In this document: positions 34,760-45,536 of the stretch, piece by piece
How positions within the stretch are numbered: the first letter of the stretch is position 1
Layout of the letters: each line of letters begins with the position of its first letter
Assembly: GCA_015680685.1 (NCBI GenBank)
Contig: MNCI01022655.1
Span: forward strand, 304,302-366,301
Source: Gnetum montanum
Lineage: Eukaryota > Streptophyta > Gnetopsida > Gnetales > Gnetaceae
Direction: 5' to 3'
Length of the DNA stretch: 62,000 nt
Made by a program: the position numbers and the translations under genes
Notes under the pieces: generated by a model
Told to the model about the DNA's origin: nothing
The model's database searches: none
What the model saw: only the letters and a program-made list of their open reading frames with translations

Positions 34760-35246
34760 CTACAATCACACGGGGCCAAGCGTTAGTAAGGTTATTTTTG
34801 AAGTTAAGTTATACCTCACTGCTTGCCTTAATTAATTAATTTATTTTATCTTCGTGTGATATTGCTCTAAAGATTGTAATAACAAGTCTGTTTTACTTAG
34901 GTGGTTTCCAATTTTAATTTCCTAGTGTACCAAAAGGGATTAAATGATTTTTTGGCACAATTATTCTAAATGTTATAGCTAATTACCCTGGATAATGTTC
35001 TTTGGGCAATGATAAATTCAAAAAAAAGTTAGGCACTATTCGACAGGTGTCCCTCCCCCACAACTAAGTTGAATACTCTGGGTTCAAGCAAGTTCAGACG
35101 GAATTAAAATTGGAGTAGCAGCGAGCGAGATATAGGTAGAAAAGCAAAGGTGTCACATCGTAAGTTGTAGAGAAAATTTTGAAAAACTCCCCCACGTGAA
35201 TTGTGAAAAATGATGCTAAGTGTTGCGCGGGGGGGGGGTGGGTCTC

Positions 35247-35320
35247 CTATTTATAGGTTTATGGGATGCGATATCGATACATCACGTACGTGATATCGTG
35301 TCGATCGCGATATCACGTAG
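35247..35320 (-). promoter_or_regulatory. Internal TATA box and GATATC palindrome cluster of C'
   Basis: The minus-strand TATA (CCTATTTATAGG, 35246-35257) is followed at 35265-35320 by GATATC palindromes (GCGATATCGAT, GTGATATCGTGTCGAT, CGCGATATCACG). It lies about 490 bp upstream of the 3' ORF start, at the same position as 42047-42137 in element C. Confidence 0.6.
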
Positions 35321-35570
35321 TAACATTGGGCACAACAATAAAATATCAAATTTTTGAAGATTTTTTTGAAATCAACAATGTAACTTAGGACATTAGCTAT
35401 TGTGAAGGGGTTCTAAGGTAATTAGATGGTTTGGAAGGCACGAATAATGATCTGTGGGCTTTATCAATAAGGACCTTGGTTGGTAAGTGAGAGAAAAAGG
35501 TCATGTAATGGTACACAGGAACGTTATTATTCAGAGGAATAGTAGTAAGGAAATTACAAAAGATTACACA

Positions 35571-35650
35571 AGTAGATCCTCCCCAAAGCAGGTTTCAGCC
35601 TATGATGCCCTTGTGTAACCACACTTAAAAGTGTCCGTGGGCACTCGAAG
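35571..35650 (-). other. Conserved spacer motif of C-type elements (copy in C')
   Basis: AGTAGATCCTCCCCAAAGCA plus GATGCCC and a short ACACTTAAAAGTGT palindrome. The same block recurs at 41648-41732, 48303-48370 and 57741-57815. Confidence 0.5.
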
Positions 35651-36089
35651 GGTTAAATGTAATCCACACTGATTCCACAAAACACACACATGTAAATATC
35701 ACCGAAATGAGGTAAGAATTCTACACTATACGAGACATGAGCTATAATTACATGAACAACGAGATGAGATGAAATATAGAAGGGATTGTAGAGATTGGGA
35801 CATGAGGTAACTGACCCAGGGCACAATGAATCCTGCGTGTAAAGCATGATTAATATGTCCTTAACCCGTCGTTCCAAGATTAGGACCAAGTCCATTCCTC
35901 TAATTAGTGACACTGCATTGTTTCATCCCATACTATGAGAGTACCACAACAACAAGGTGTACAATCACTTGGCATTTTGTTTAAGGGAGGAGTGATTTTT
36001 TTGCTTTGTGGCACTTTCTTTGTTTGTTTTTTTTCTCTTTCTTCTCTTTTTTGCTTTTGATAGAGAAGCCGTCGCAAGAGAATCCGCAA

Positions 36090-36652
36090 ATGGCGACGGT
36101 TTTGGTGGCAGCCGTGGCAATATTACTAACAGCGACGTCGGCGTCGGCGGAGGCAAAGGCGTTAAAGAAGTTGGTGGTATACCTGATGAGGCCGGCGGAG
36201 GAGACGGTGGTGGCGGGCCAAAACGAGATTGCGACGTCCAAGCTAGAATTCGGGACGATCGTGGCGGGGGACCACCTGCTGCGCTGGGGGCCCACCAAGA
36301 GGTCTGAAGTGGCGGGGCTCGCTCAAGGGCTGACGTCCAACATGGACAGCCACGGCGGCAGGGATTGGCAGTTGGTGCTTTGGCTGGTGTTCAAGAGCGG
36401 CCGCTACAATGCAGCACGCTTCAGATGATGGGCACTGAAGACCGCTCCTCCTCCTCTCGCGAGGTTTCCATTGTTGGCGGCACCGGTGTCTTCCGCTTTG
36501 CCAGGGGCTACGCTGTGCTTTCCACCCGCAAGCACCTCCACCTCCACCTCCACCTCCACCTCGTATCAACCTCGCCCCTCATCTCTCCCCATTCTCTCTA
36601 TCTATGCACGGCACCGACAGCTCCTGAAAATTATTTCCTCCTCCAACACTGA
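36090..36652 (+). pseudogene. Dirigent-like protein, copy 2, single-base frameshift
   Basis: Secreted phenoxy-radical-coupling family. It starts at the ATG at 36090 with a signal-peptide-like MATVLVAAVAILLTATSASA, then KLEFGTIVAGDHLLRWGP, AQGLTSNMDSHGGRDWQLVL and FKSGRYN. A 1-bp deletion near 36411 ends the frame at 36426-36428. The other frame continues with REVSIVGGTGVFRFARGYAV, the C-terminal hallmark of the family, so almost the whole domain is present in two frames. The tail continues through a (CACCTC)n stretch encoding His-Leu repeats to about 36652, an unusual extension past the normal end of the family. The usual HD of the first strand is absent (VVYLMRPAEE). With no promoter of its own, it is not expected to work. 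Confidence 0.8.
36533..36562 (+). repeat. (CACCTC)n microsatellite in dirigent copy 2
   Basis: About five hexamers encode a KHLHLHLHLHL stretch in the shifted frame, right after the dirigent domain. Confidence 0.8.
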
Positions 36653-36759
36653 ACGTGAAAATAAATATATTTTATGAATTTTTAATATTACGTTATTCCT
36701 GCACATGGGGACGAGAATGGTTAAGGAAAATCGGTCGCATTCTTGGCATATCCCTCGAC

Positions 36760-36949
36760 ACGCTTCTGGTGCACGTTAGAAAGTACTTCAAAGATATTTC
36801 ACGTTATCTCCACTAACGTTACAAAGTGGCCAGGTTGTTGGATGTATCTTTATGATTCAGGTTATGGTGATGATTTCATGACGAGCCATTGTGATGCTAT
36901 TGGCGGTAAATGGTGTGACTTAGTCTTGAATCAAGAAGGAAGGGTAAGT
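36760..36949 (+). pseudogene. Exon-like piece downstream of dirigent copy 2, unrecognised
   Basis: Open segment TKWPGCWMYLYDSGYGDDFM then HCDAIGGKWCDLVLNQEG, ending at GTAAGT (36944-36949). It is the counterpart of 29200-29399. Both copies stay open here while the dirigent part is broken. Confidence 0.35.
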
Positions 36950-37905
36950 AACTAATATTTATGCACTTTCAACTTAACTCACATTCTATTTATGAACAGG
37001 GCACTTCACGTTTTTCCTCTCTTTCTCCTTCTAGTGTTCCTAATTTATTTTAAAGATGAAATAATTTGTCATGGATATTTACAACTTACTCATGAATATT
37101 CTTTTGACTTCTGTTTGTGTTTACATTTACATCTTGGTTAGTGGTAATTTAAGCTCCAAAAGCAAAAGAGTTTGCTATAAGGAGAATCTACTTAGATTTT
37201 ATCAAGTTATAGTTAGAGGGGTATTGGAACCTTAAAATAATTATAATACAGTATACCCCAAGATATGTGGTCATTATCAATTCATAGTCATAATGTCATT
37301 AACATGTCTAACACCTAACATGACTAAATTTGCAGCAAACTACCTTTACTTTTGCCCTTTCCAACTTTTTCAAAGATACAAAATATTAAAACATTACAAA
37401 TTTAATACAATGTTTCATAAATTTTTGTACATTTTTAATAAATTCATTTTAACTTCATTCCAATAGGGGAGTTTTTTCCTATGAAACCTTTGAGCATTTT
37501 AAAATCCATATCTATTCCTTTGATATCCAATTGACTCTATTCTTTAATTATTGCACACCTAGTGTTGCAATCTAGTTATGGGGAAGGAAAATTTGAAAAA
37601 AAAAAATGAAAGTTTTTCAAATACCCTAAAAATTAAATTTAAGGTAAAATATGATGAATATGGCATCTTACGATGGCAAAATCATTAGTAGTTAATATTT
37701 TTGATAATTTTTAAAAGTATATAACTTGTGTGAAACCATGAGATAGGGAATTACACTAAATTGTCTAAATATCCAAATTCTAAACAATGATTATAATGTA
37801 GATGATACTTGAGAGAGAATGTGGAGTATGCAATTCAAGGCGAAATTAGGAGTAGAGGTTGAGAATGAAGCATAGCCTAGGAAACAACCATCATAATTGA
37901 TGAGA

Positions 37906-38000
37906 TGTGATATCGCATGGGTTGCAATATCGCATATGCGATATCACGTCCGCTGCGATATTACATCCCCCACGATATTGCATACGCGATATCGCAGTCC
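37906..38000. promoter_or_regulatory. GCGATATCGC palindrome cluster in 5' LTR C
   Basis: Five or six GATATC/AATATC copies. Position 37986-37995 is the perfect palindrome GCGATATCGC. The cluster ends about 10 bp before the TATA box at 38012. Confidence 0.7.
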
Positions 38001-38275
38001 GCCGCAATGTCTATAAATAAGAAGCGGCTATCCCTTGTTTGGGACATTAGAGATTAGAGTTAGATTGTAGCTAAACTCTGGCAGTTTGATCCCTCCAGAG
38101 ATAGATTATTTTTCCCGTGTATGCCCACAGTGTGGTGAATGTAATTGTACGACATCCTTTATTTGAGTGTGATGTACTTGGACACGCACATGACCAAAAA
38201 TAAAGATCGAGATTACTTCATCATTGCAGCATTCACTTTGTTTATTTATTTATTTAATTATTATTTACTACTTTC

Positions 38276-38276
38276 N
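38276..38276. other. Single N marking an assembly collapse
   Basis: The 3' LTR has about 200 bp extra (around 45951-46150) at this exact place. Confidence 0.85.
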
Positions 38277-38549
38277 TAGATTCTCTTACCCTTTCCTCCT
38301 AGCTTAGTTAATATTATTTTCCATTACCTTCAGGAGTAGCATTAGATTAGGAACACATCATACACCTCACCCTAGACTAAACCATACGTGATAAATATAA
38401 TACTAGTCCAGGTGGGAAGATAGTGAACTGTGACCTAAGGATAACTATCTAGGTGCCACAACTAGTTCGTTTGCGGAGTTTGACCGGATCGCACGTGAAA
38501 ACACTTGTATTCGTATCGTTGAGTGTAGGGGTACCTCGCCACTCATCAT

Positions 38550-38571
38550 TGGCACCGTTGCCAAGGACGGT
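38550..38571 (+). other. Primer-binding site of element C
   Basis: TGGCACCGTTGCCAAGGAC starts 1 nt after the LTR. It fits the complement of plant tRNA-Asp (TGGCGCCGTTGCCGGGGA) with three changes. Confidence 0.75.
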
Positions 38572-38867
38572 GCTAGTTATCTAGATTAGTTATATCATAC
38601 AAGGTCGTTGTAAAGGACTTAATGATATATCTTTTAGAAAGAAGTAATTATAAAAAGTCACATATAAATTCACACACAACAATGCCTCTCCTACAAGATG
38701 ATAATAACGCCACACCTAGTGAGGAAGTTCATTGGAGAACCAATGAACTATATAACAATGAAGATTGGAGTATACAACTCGAGGTGGGGGTTTCTTATAA
38801 ACATGAACAAAAACAATGTCATCCCAACACATGAAAGTATAACTTACTCGATGACAATGAACCCCCA

Positions 38868-40676
38868 TTGGCCACTACAAGCCTAACGCAAATACAAGAG
38901 GTTGTTCGAATCTCCTGTAGGCATCGTAAAGAGAGCCGTCTACCCAGGCTCGATTTAAACAACTTCCCTACTTTTTTAGGAGGCTATGACTTAGATTCGC
39001 ATCAACATTTACAAGCCTTCTACGATGCCTGTACGTGGAACAACATTGATAACGGGTGGCAAAAACTTAAGCTCTTTTCCATGACACTCGTTGACCAAGA
39101 AAAAGTATGGTATAGATTGTTAAAACAAAATTCAATACGATGTTGGTTAACAATGGTAGAAGTCTTTAATGAAAAATATCAAACCTATACAAAAGTGTCA
39201 GCCTTGAGGAAAAAAATCCAAGGATGGAAACAAGCACAACATGAACCCTTGGACATGGCCTTAGAAAGATATTATGCATTGTTAAACAACTGTCTAGGCC
39301 ATGGGTTTTCCAAGGAAAGGCTAATGCACCATATCATTGATGGGCTATGTAATGAGACAAGAGAAACGTTAGGAATGTATGCCCAAGGTCAACTATACAA
39401 ACTACGAACCCATCAACCCCAAGAGCTTATTAAGTGGGTAGCAAAAGAAGAAGGAGATATGGCTAGATGGGAGAGTGTTGAAAAGCATCAATGGGACCAA
39501 GATCTCAACTTAACAAAGGTCCATGATCATAAAAAGGAGAAATCAACCAATCTCAAGGTAGAAACATCATCTTTGCCAACACAACAAACATTGGAAGAAG
39601 TTGAGGCAAAGATCAATAAGATGTTGGAATGGACGTATCAAAAGTGTGGAGAATTTATCAACATCATTGGAGATAGAGTTTTGACAACCCGAGAAGCAGG
39701 ATAACACATTAGACAATCAGAAAGAGGGGATAAGGAAAATAAGAGCTCAATTGCCAATTATATGTATGAATGCAACATATGCTTGTACGATCACCCCAAG
39801 GGCCAATGCCCAATATTGTTACACTTACATGAGCATTGGGGAAACATGTTACATCCATAGTTCATACAGAGATACTGTGTTCGATCATAGTGGCAACAAT
39901 CCCAGTCGTGGGTGAGACCACCACTAGACTAGAGACACCCTTCATATCATCCAAATCCAAATGCTTATATTGTTCAACATCCTGTTTCTCCATTTGGGCC
40001 AACATACTCTATCTCATCACAGTACCATTCTCCTCAATACTATCAACCCATGCCTCCAACACAACCACCACCTTGTGTATCTTATACACCTCCTAACTTT
40101 CAACATTCTCATCCTTTCCCTCCTTCTACAGCACCACCAACTATTCCTAAGGTGTCTGCACCACCGCAACAACCCACGAATGACACTTGTGCTACTACTA
40201 CTAATAGCAGTGAAAAGCCTCCTCAACATCCAAAGTGTCCTTTCTTTAAACACGACCATAAGAAGGGACAACACAATTCTGAGGCCACTACATCTTCCAA
40301 CCTAGCACAAGTCCCACACTGTGGTCCACCCTTATCCTCGAATCCAATGCCTCATGTTACTTCATCAAGGCCACCAACTCACGCTCCAACAGTCATATGG
40401 CCCAATGAACAACGAAATGGAGAGCGACAACCCAATCCTTGCATACCATCTAACTGTCACAAACATCATAGTGGGTCAACTCGTTATCCGGGAACTACAT
40501 CGTATAAATTGCCCCACTATGCTTATTATAATCAAGTGTGTGAAACCCGATGGAGTAAATATAACCAAGCCAGAATACTTTCAAAATGCAAGGATCCCAG
40601 TTGTCATTTACTAATCAGTTCTGTCCTCAACCGTTTAGCTATGAGGGATATCCCTCATTCTAATAAGAAGGATTAA
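38868..40676 (+). pseudogene. gag of element C (largely open)
   Basis: Particle-forming gag. The first frame (38868-39704, 278 residues) is open and carries an Athila-like gag core: FLGGYDLDSHQHLQAFYDAC, LVDQEKVWYRLL, WLTMVEVFNEKYQTYTK, HEPLDMALERYYALLNNCLG and HHIIDGLCNETRETLGMYAQ. It ends in a helical IVNKM-type tail. A second, Pro-rich piece (40050-40676) with PPTQPPPCVSYTPP and CPFFKHDHKKGQH follows after stops. G shares the CLGHGYAQWDQLCHLVDGL block. No protease motif follows. The long intact core suggests recent activity compared with the rest. Confidence 0.75.
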
Positions 40677-40679
40677 TAA

Positions 40680-41640
40680 TCACTTTTCATTTTCTTTAAT
40701 TTTTCAATTTTTGTTTTCCAGTTTTTCATTTTTCAATTTCTTGTTTTATATTTTTATCTTTTTATCTTGTTTTCTTTTTATGTTTTTTATAAGTAATCTC
40801 ATCTACGAATAAAACACTCATGTGGATCATTTTTTGAGGTGTGTTTTATGTTATTGTGTCTCGAGTGATCAATTATGTGGACAGGAAGCCCATTACATCC
40901 ACTCATCCATTCTACAAATAAGAGGTTCTGTTCAAAGGTATAGTGATATTCTTGACATTCTTAAAACTTAAAATTAATTTTGTGTTCATTGTACCCAGAA
41001 TGAAGAAGGATGGACCAAGAGGGAATGATTAGGGTGTGACATCAAGGGGACTTGTGGATTCTCTTTGGTGACATCTGTGGGAATTATCATGCAACGTGGT
41101 TGTACTAAGATCCTTGTAGATCTAATGAAAAATGGGAGTAAGAGTAATCAAAAGGCATTCAAAAATCCAATGCTGTGCTAGGGGGTCCCATTGGAAAGAC
41201 ATGCACCCATGCCTGAAGGTTGGCGGCTTCTCTGGATTCAGTATTTAAAAAGAAAAAAAATAGAAAAACAAAGTGCCGCAAAACAAAAGTCACTCCTCCC
41301 TTGAACAAAATGCCAAGTGATCGTACACCTTGTTGTTATAGTACTCTCATAGTCACTCATCATGGGATGAAACAATGCGATGTCACTGATTAGAGGAATG
41401 GACTTGGTCCTAATCTTGGAGCGATGGGGTAATGACACCTTAATCATGCTCTTCACACAGAATTCACTGTGCCCTGGGTCAGTTACCTCATGTCCCAATC
41501 TCTACGATCCCTTTCTATAGTTCATCTCATCTCACTGTTCGTTTAATTGTAACTCATGTCATGTGTAGCATAGAATTTTCATCTCAATCTAGTGATATTT
41601 ACATGTGTGTGTTTTGTGGAGTTAGTATGGATTACATTTA
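40680..41640 (+). other. Non-coding spacer of element C
   Basis: T-rich from 40681 to 40860. From 41215 on it is homologous to the C' left end. Where pol would be expected there is none. A piece near 41155-41260 looks coding (GVPLERHAPMPEGWRLLWIQ) but I do not recognise it. Confidence 0.6.
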
Positions 41641-41647
41641 ACCCTTC

Positions 41648-41732
41648 TAGTTCCCACAGACACTTTAAGTGTGGTTACACATGGGCATTATAGGTTGAAA
41701 CTTGCTTTGGGGAGGACCCACTTGTATACTCT
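41648..41732 (+). other. Conserved spacer motif of C-type elements (copy in C)
   Basis: CACTTTAAGTGTGG, GGGCATTATAGG and CTTTGGGGAGGACCCACTTG. It recurs on the other strand in C', G and E. Confidence 0.55.
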
Positions 41733-42046
41733 TTTGTAATCCTCACTTATGACATCGCTCACACACACCATTTCTTACCCTTAGCATAATTTTTAAATGA
41801 TTTTCTTTCCCTTATTACTATCCCTCTAAATTTTAATGTTCCAATGTACCATTACATACCCTTTTTCTTACCACCCAAGGTTTTATTGGTAAAGTTCACA
41901 CTGTCATCCTTAGTTGTGCCTCTACATGTAATGCAATTGTCCTAGAACCCTTGATAATAATCAATGTACTTGATTTACAACCTTTATTTCAAGAAAATTT
42001 CATTCAAAATTTGGTCTTTTTGTTGTTGTGCCTCACATCACTAGGG

Positions 42047-42137
42047 ATGAGATATCACATACGCGATATCGTGTCCCACGTGATATCGTGTATGCGATGT
42101 ATCGTACGAGATATCGTGTCCCCACTGCCTATAAATA
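42047..42137 (+). promoter_or_regulatory. Internal TATA box and GATATC palindrome cluster of element C
   Basis: Palindromes GAGATATCACATACGCGATA, CGTGATATCGTG and CGAGATATCGTG (42050-42118) precede CCTATAAATAGG (42128-42139). The order and spacing copy those of the LTR. The 3' ORF begins about 475 bp downstream. I infer an internal promoter for it. Confidence 0.65.
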
Positions 42138-42610
42138 GGTCACCCTCCCCACAACACTTAGCATCATTTTGTCATTCACATGGGGGGAGTTTTTGAAATT
42201 TTTCTCCGCAACTTGCGATTGAGTGACCCTTGCTTTTCTCACTATATCTCGCTCGCTGGTACTCTGATTTTAATTTCTTTTGAACCTACTTGAACCCAGA
42301 GTGTTCAGCTTAGTCGTGGGGGAGGAACACTTGTCGAAAAGTGCCTAACGTTTTTGAAATTTATCATCACCCAAAGGACATCAGCTAGGGTAATTAACTA
42401 TAACACTTAGAATAATTGTGCATAAAAATCATTTAACCCTTAGGTATACCAGGAAACTAAAATGGAAACCACCTAAGTCACAGGACTCATTATTACAAAC
42501 TTTTGGGCACTTTCACACGTGATAACATAAGATCATTAATTAAGGCAAGAAATAAGGTATAACTTAACTTCAAAAATGACCTTAATAACGCTTGGCCCAT
42601 GTGATTAGAG

Positions 42611-45374
42611 ATGGCCCTGAAATGTGGACAATAGGAGGGTCCTACCCAAGGTGGAAGAAAATGAGCTCAGAGAGGTAGAAGACAAGGTCCTTCCAGACAA
42701 CATGTAGAACAGGAGGAGTAATCATTCAGTATTCATCAAGATGAACCTCCTACCGGACAGTCCAGGTAGGCAGAAGGAGGAGCTACTGCAGTGCCTGAAC
42801 TAGGATAACAACTCACGTTGCCCTAAGATTGTGTTTAGGCTATCCATGAGAAGTCCACATTCATTGTGATGATTGTGGAGTTGAATTTTGAATCATTTGC
42901 AGAGTTCACTCCTGAGGTCGTTAGGGATCACCTTAAAGGGTCTCACTTATGGCCTATCCTTTTTGAAAGCGGTGCCTGGTACCTAGGAGAGATGTACCAA
43001 TTTTGGCACAATAGGGAGCAAGACACCACTATTAATATTTGTGGTGTGACAGTTGACTTCTCTGCATAGGCAATTTCAGAAATGTTAAACCTTTCGAATA
43101 CAAGGCCCCAAGTTGCTCGGTTATCCACCCGTTTAGACCCTGATGTGCGAAAGGATTGGTTGGAGAAGGCTTATGGTAGAGATAAAGCATTTGGTGAATT
43201 GACGATGGAAGAGAGAGTTTACTTCAAAATTGGAACATATCACCTCTTCCCCACAAAGGGCCTCAAAAGAGTATCAACGTATGCGGCTAGAGGATGTGCA
43301 ATGTTGATGGGAAAGGTTAACGCTAACCTACCCCATCTATATTTGATGGAGATCCTGAGGCGGTTCGAAGAACGAAAGATAGGGAAGATGGCATTGCCTT
43401 TCCCCTGTCTTATCAGAAAGCTTTATCTACGTGCTAGTATTCAGGGATACACTAATGACATCCTCCAAAAAGCTCAAACTACTTCATATGCTGAATTACT
43501 AAAGGCGCCGGCTCCATGAAAAGCATTGGCGAAGAGTTGGGACTAGAAGAAGAAGAAGAATAGGTGGTTGGACCCAATCAACCTCTAGCCATAGGTCCTA
43601 GCCAACAATAAGAAGTAGGGCCCAGCATAGGCTAGGATTAGCCACCACCACTGCAAGACTACAGATCGTTGATGGGCCATTTGAGGGTCATTATTGAGAT
43701 GGTCAGTTGGGAAAGTCATGATGACACAAACCTCTTCCTCATCATTGATGATGCCAGGCAGTCTACTATTTCATTAGATCGCACAAGGGGTGAAGTCTCC
43801 ATTCACACAGGAGAAGGGGAAAGTAGATGGTCACAATAGATCTCAGGAAATGCAGCATCTTTCCAAGTGCAGTTAGAGACTGGTGAAGGGGCCATTATGG
43901 TGGTTATGCAACACTAGAATGCTGCGAGAGCTGTAGATGTGGTCGTAGATCACATCAAAGAATCCTTCAATGTACTTGTTGTGCCACTGGAAGATCTCTT
44001 AGGAGCATGGGATGCTCAAACTCTGGCCAGAACCTGAATGACTCCTACGAAACATGAGGATGTGCTTGATAGATTGCTTCAAACAGGGAAAGTAATGACG
44101 TCCCTATTTGACATCCCTTAAGATGTAATAGCAATTTAGTCAGACCTCATTTCTAAAAAGGGAAAGTTGGTCTTAATAGAAGTAAGGGTAGAGCATGTTG
44201 AAGCCGAAGTGCAGAAACTACAAGAGTAGCTCGTGGCCTTACAAGTAGCATAGCGGGACCCTCTACAATTTGTTCTCGTAGACTAGCTAGAAAACTTTAG
44301 AACCGAGAAGCTAACAAAATTAATCATAGAGAATAAGAAGGTGGTGGAAGAAAAGGAGAAGGCTGTTTGGGATGCCTTCGCAACACAAGCACAAACCCAT
44401 GCACATCTTAAGGCACTCACAGCCTTACAGGAAGAAAACAAACAGCTTGCGACTAACAACCTTTAGTTGACCACTATAGAAAAGTAAAAGAATGTTCTCG
44501 ATGAAAAATTTCATCAATTACGAGAAAAATTTATCTAGGTCAATCGAGATGTATGCCGTTTAGCCAAAGAAAATCGAACCCTCTCGATGGAGGAGGGACA
44601 CACCATTCGTCAAAAGTTAGCAATTGAGATCAGCGTGTGTAGAACGAGGCTAAATGAAATGAGAAGCTGAAGGAGCACTTTCACGATCAGGTGGGGATGT
44701 ATAAATAGATCCTTGAAAAGGAGATCCATATGGCCAAGGCCCAAATCAACACTATCAGTGCTCAACACACTGATTAGTGGGCCATATTGGACACATATGC
44801 CTTTGCCCACCAAGCAGAAGTCAAGAACTGAGACCTGCAGATTCAGGACTTGACAGAGTACATGGAGTTGACAAAGCTAAGATATGTCAACCTTTCCATG
44901 TTAATAGCAGAGCACCCGGGGTCAGAGCTCAAGTAGCAGGTAGCAACCACCCACATCAAATATGAAGCAGAATTTGCAGAACACAAGAGGCTATTAGAAA
45001 AACTGGATGTTGCAAATTCTGAACTTGAGGTGGTAAAAGCTAGCTACCAAGGATAGAAGGATGTCGTAACTGACTTGGCTCGATGGTTAATGGAGCTTCA
45101 TGAATACAAGAACAAAGCCAGAGCCTATGAGGAGGAATGACAGGTGTTCGCGGCTTGGTATGTCAAGGCCAACCAAATGTTCCCGTAACTACCTTGTCCG
45201 TGAGAGGTACCAACTCCATCAAACATTGAAACATTAGCATGGATGGCACAAGACCCTTGGACCGAGGAGGAGAAGCTCTAGGCCATACTTCAACACCATC
45301 AAGCCTCAAAACCTGGAGCACAAGATAAAGTGAAGGCACCAATGGAGGAGCCACCACCACCAGGAACTACATGA
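42611..45374 (+). pseudogene. Extra 3' ORF of element C, many Gln-to-stop changes
   Basis: Homologue of the C' ORF. Order: MAL start region (42611), LLPDSPGRQKEELLQCLN, ELNFESFAEFTPEVVRDHLK and INICGVTVDFSA (42866-43069), EKAYGRDKAFGELTMEERVY and LPHLYLMEILRRFEERK (43082-43519), then a long coiled coil (EVQKLQE, IIENKKVVEEKEKAVWDA, LTALQEENKQLA) and the C-terminal EEPPPPGTT with stop at 45372-45374. At least four internal stops stand where C' has Gln codons: TAG at 43915-43917, 44251-44253 and 44284-44286, TAA at 44119-44121. N-terminal half: plant-transposon-protein-like (Transposase_32 type), moderate certainty. Role unknown. Confidence 0.65.
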
Positions 45375-45523
45375 GTTCCAAATTTTTGTAGTTGTAGCAT
45401 ATTCTGTGTGTTGTGTCTTTATTTTTTTTCTCCCCACACTATAGCATCATCCCCTGTTTCCATCTAATAATCCCATACATATCCACTATGTAATCACTGT
45501 AACTTGAGGATGAGTTTTTATTC

Positions 45524-45536
45524 AGTCGTGGGGGTA
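45524..45536 (+). other. Polypurine tract of element C
   Basis: TCGTGGGGGTA just before the LTR start TGATGGGATG. The same GTCRTGGGGGTA is seen in C', G and F; E has a variant with GGGAGTA. Confidence 0.75.

Larger units (their letters stand above)
31006..36075 (-). mobile_element. Element C': 3' half of a gypsy-type LTR element with an extra 3' ORF
   Basis: Minus strand: internal promoter region, 3' ORF, polypurine tract and LTR. It aligns with 41215-46422 of plus-strand element C over its entire length. Its 5' LTR, PBS, gag and any pol are missing; the break lies at about 36075, directly before dirigent copy 2. No RT or integrase is present in the retained half. Confidence 0.85.
36079..37892 (+). 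repeat. Duplicated segment, copy 2, left part
   Basis: This aligns with 28865-30378. The shared sequence starts near GCAAATGGCGACGG, and element C' sequence abuts it directly on the left, so the promoter present in copy 1 is absent. It continues after element C at 46428-47050. Confidence 0.9.
37898..38548 (+). repeat. 5' LTR of element C
   Basis: TGATGAGATGTGATATCG to CGCCACTCATCA, 651 bp. GATATC palindromes lie at 37906-38000 and the TATA box (CTATAAATAA) at 38011-38020; AATAAAGATCG follows near 38200. It is about 235 bp shorter than the 3' LTR because sequence is missing exactly at a single N (38276). Confidence 0.95.

Noticed and set aside
36243-36569. Gly-rich 108-codon minus-strand frame
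   Set aside because: Antisense shadow of dirigent copy 2, with Gly runs produced by the CACCTC repeat.
37906-38000. Regular palindromes considered as a CRISPR-like array
   Set aside because: Spacing is irregular, there are no uniform spacers and the genome is a plant; they are LTR motifs.
41238-41498. 86-codon minus-strand frame in element C
   Set aside because: It is open only on the antisense strand; the corresponding part of C' does not keep the frame.
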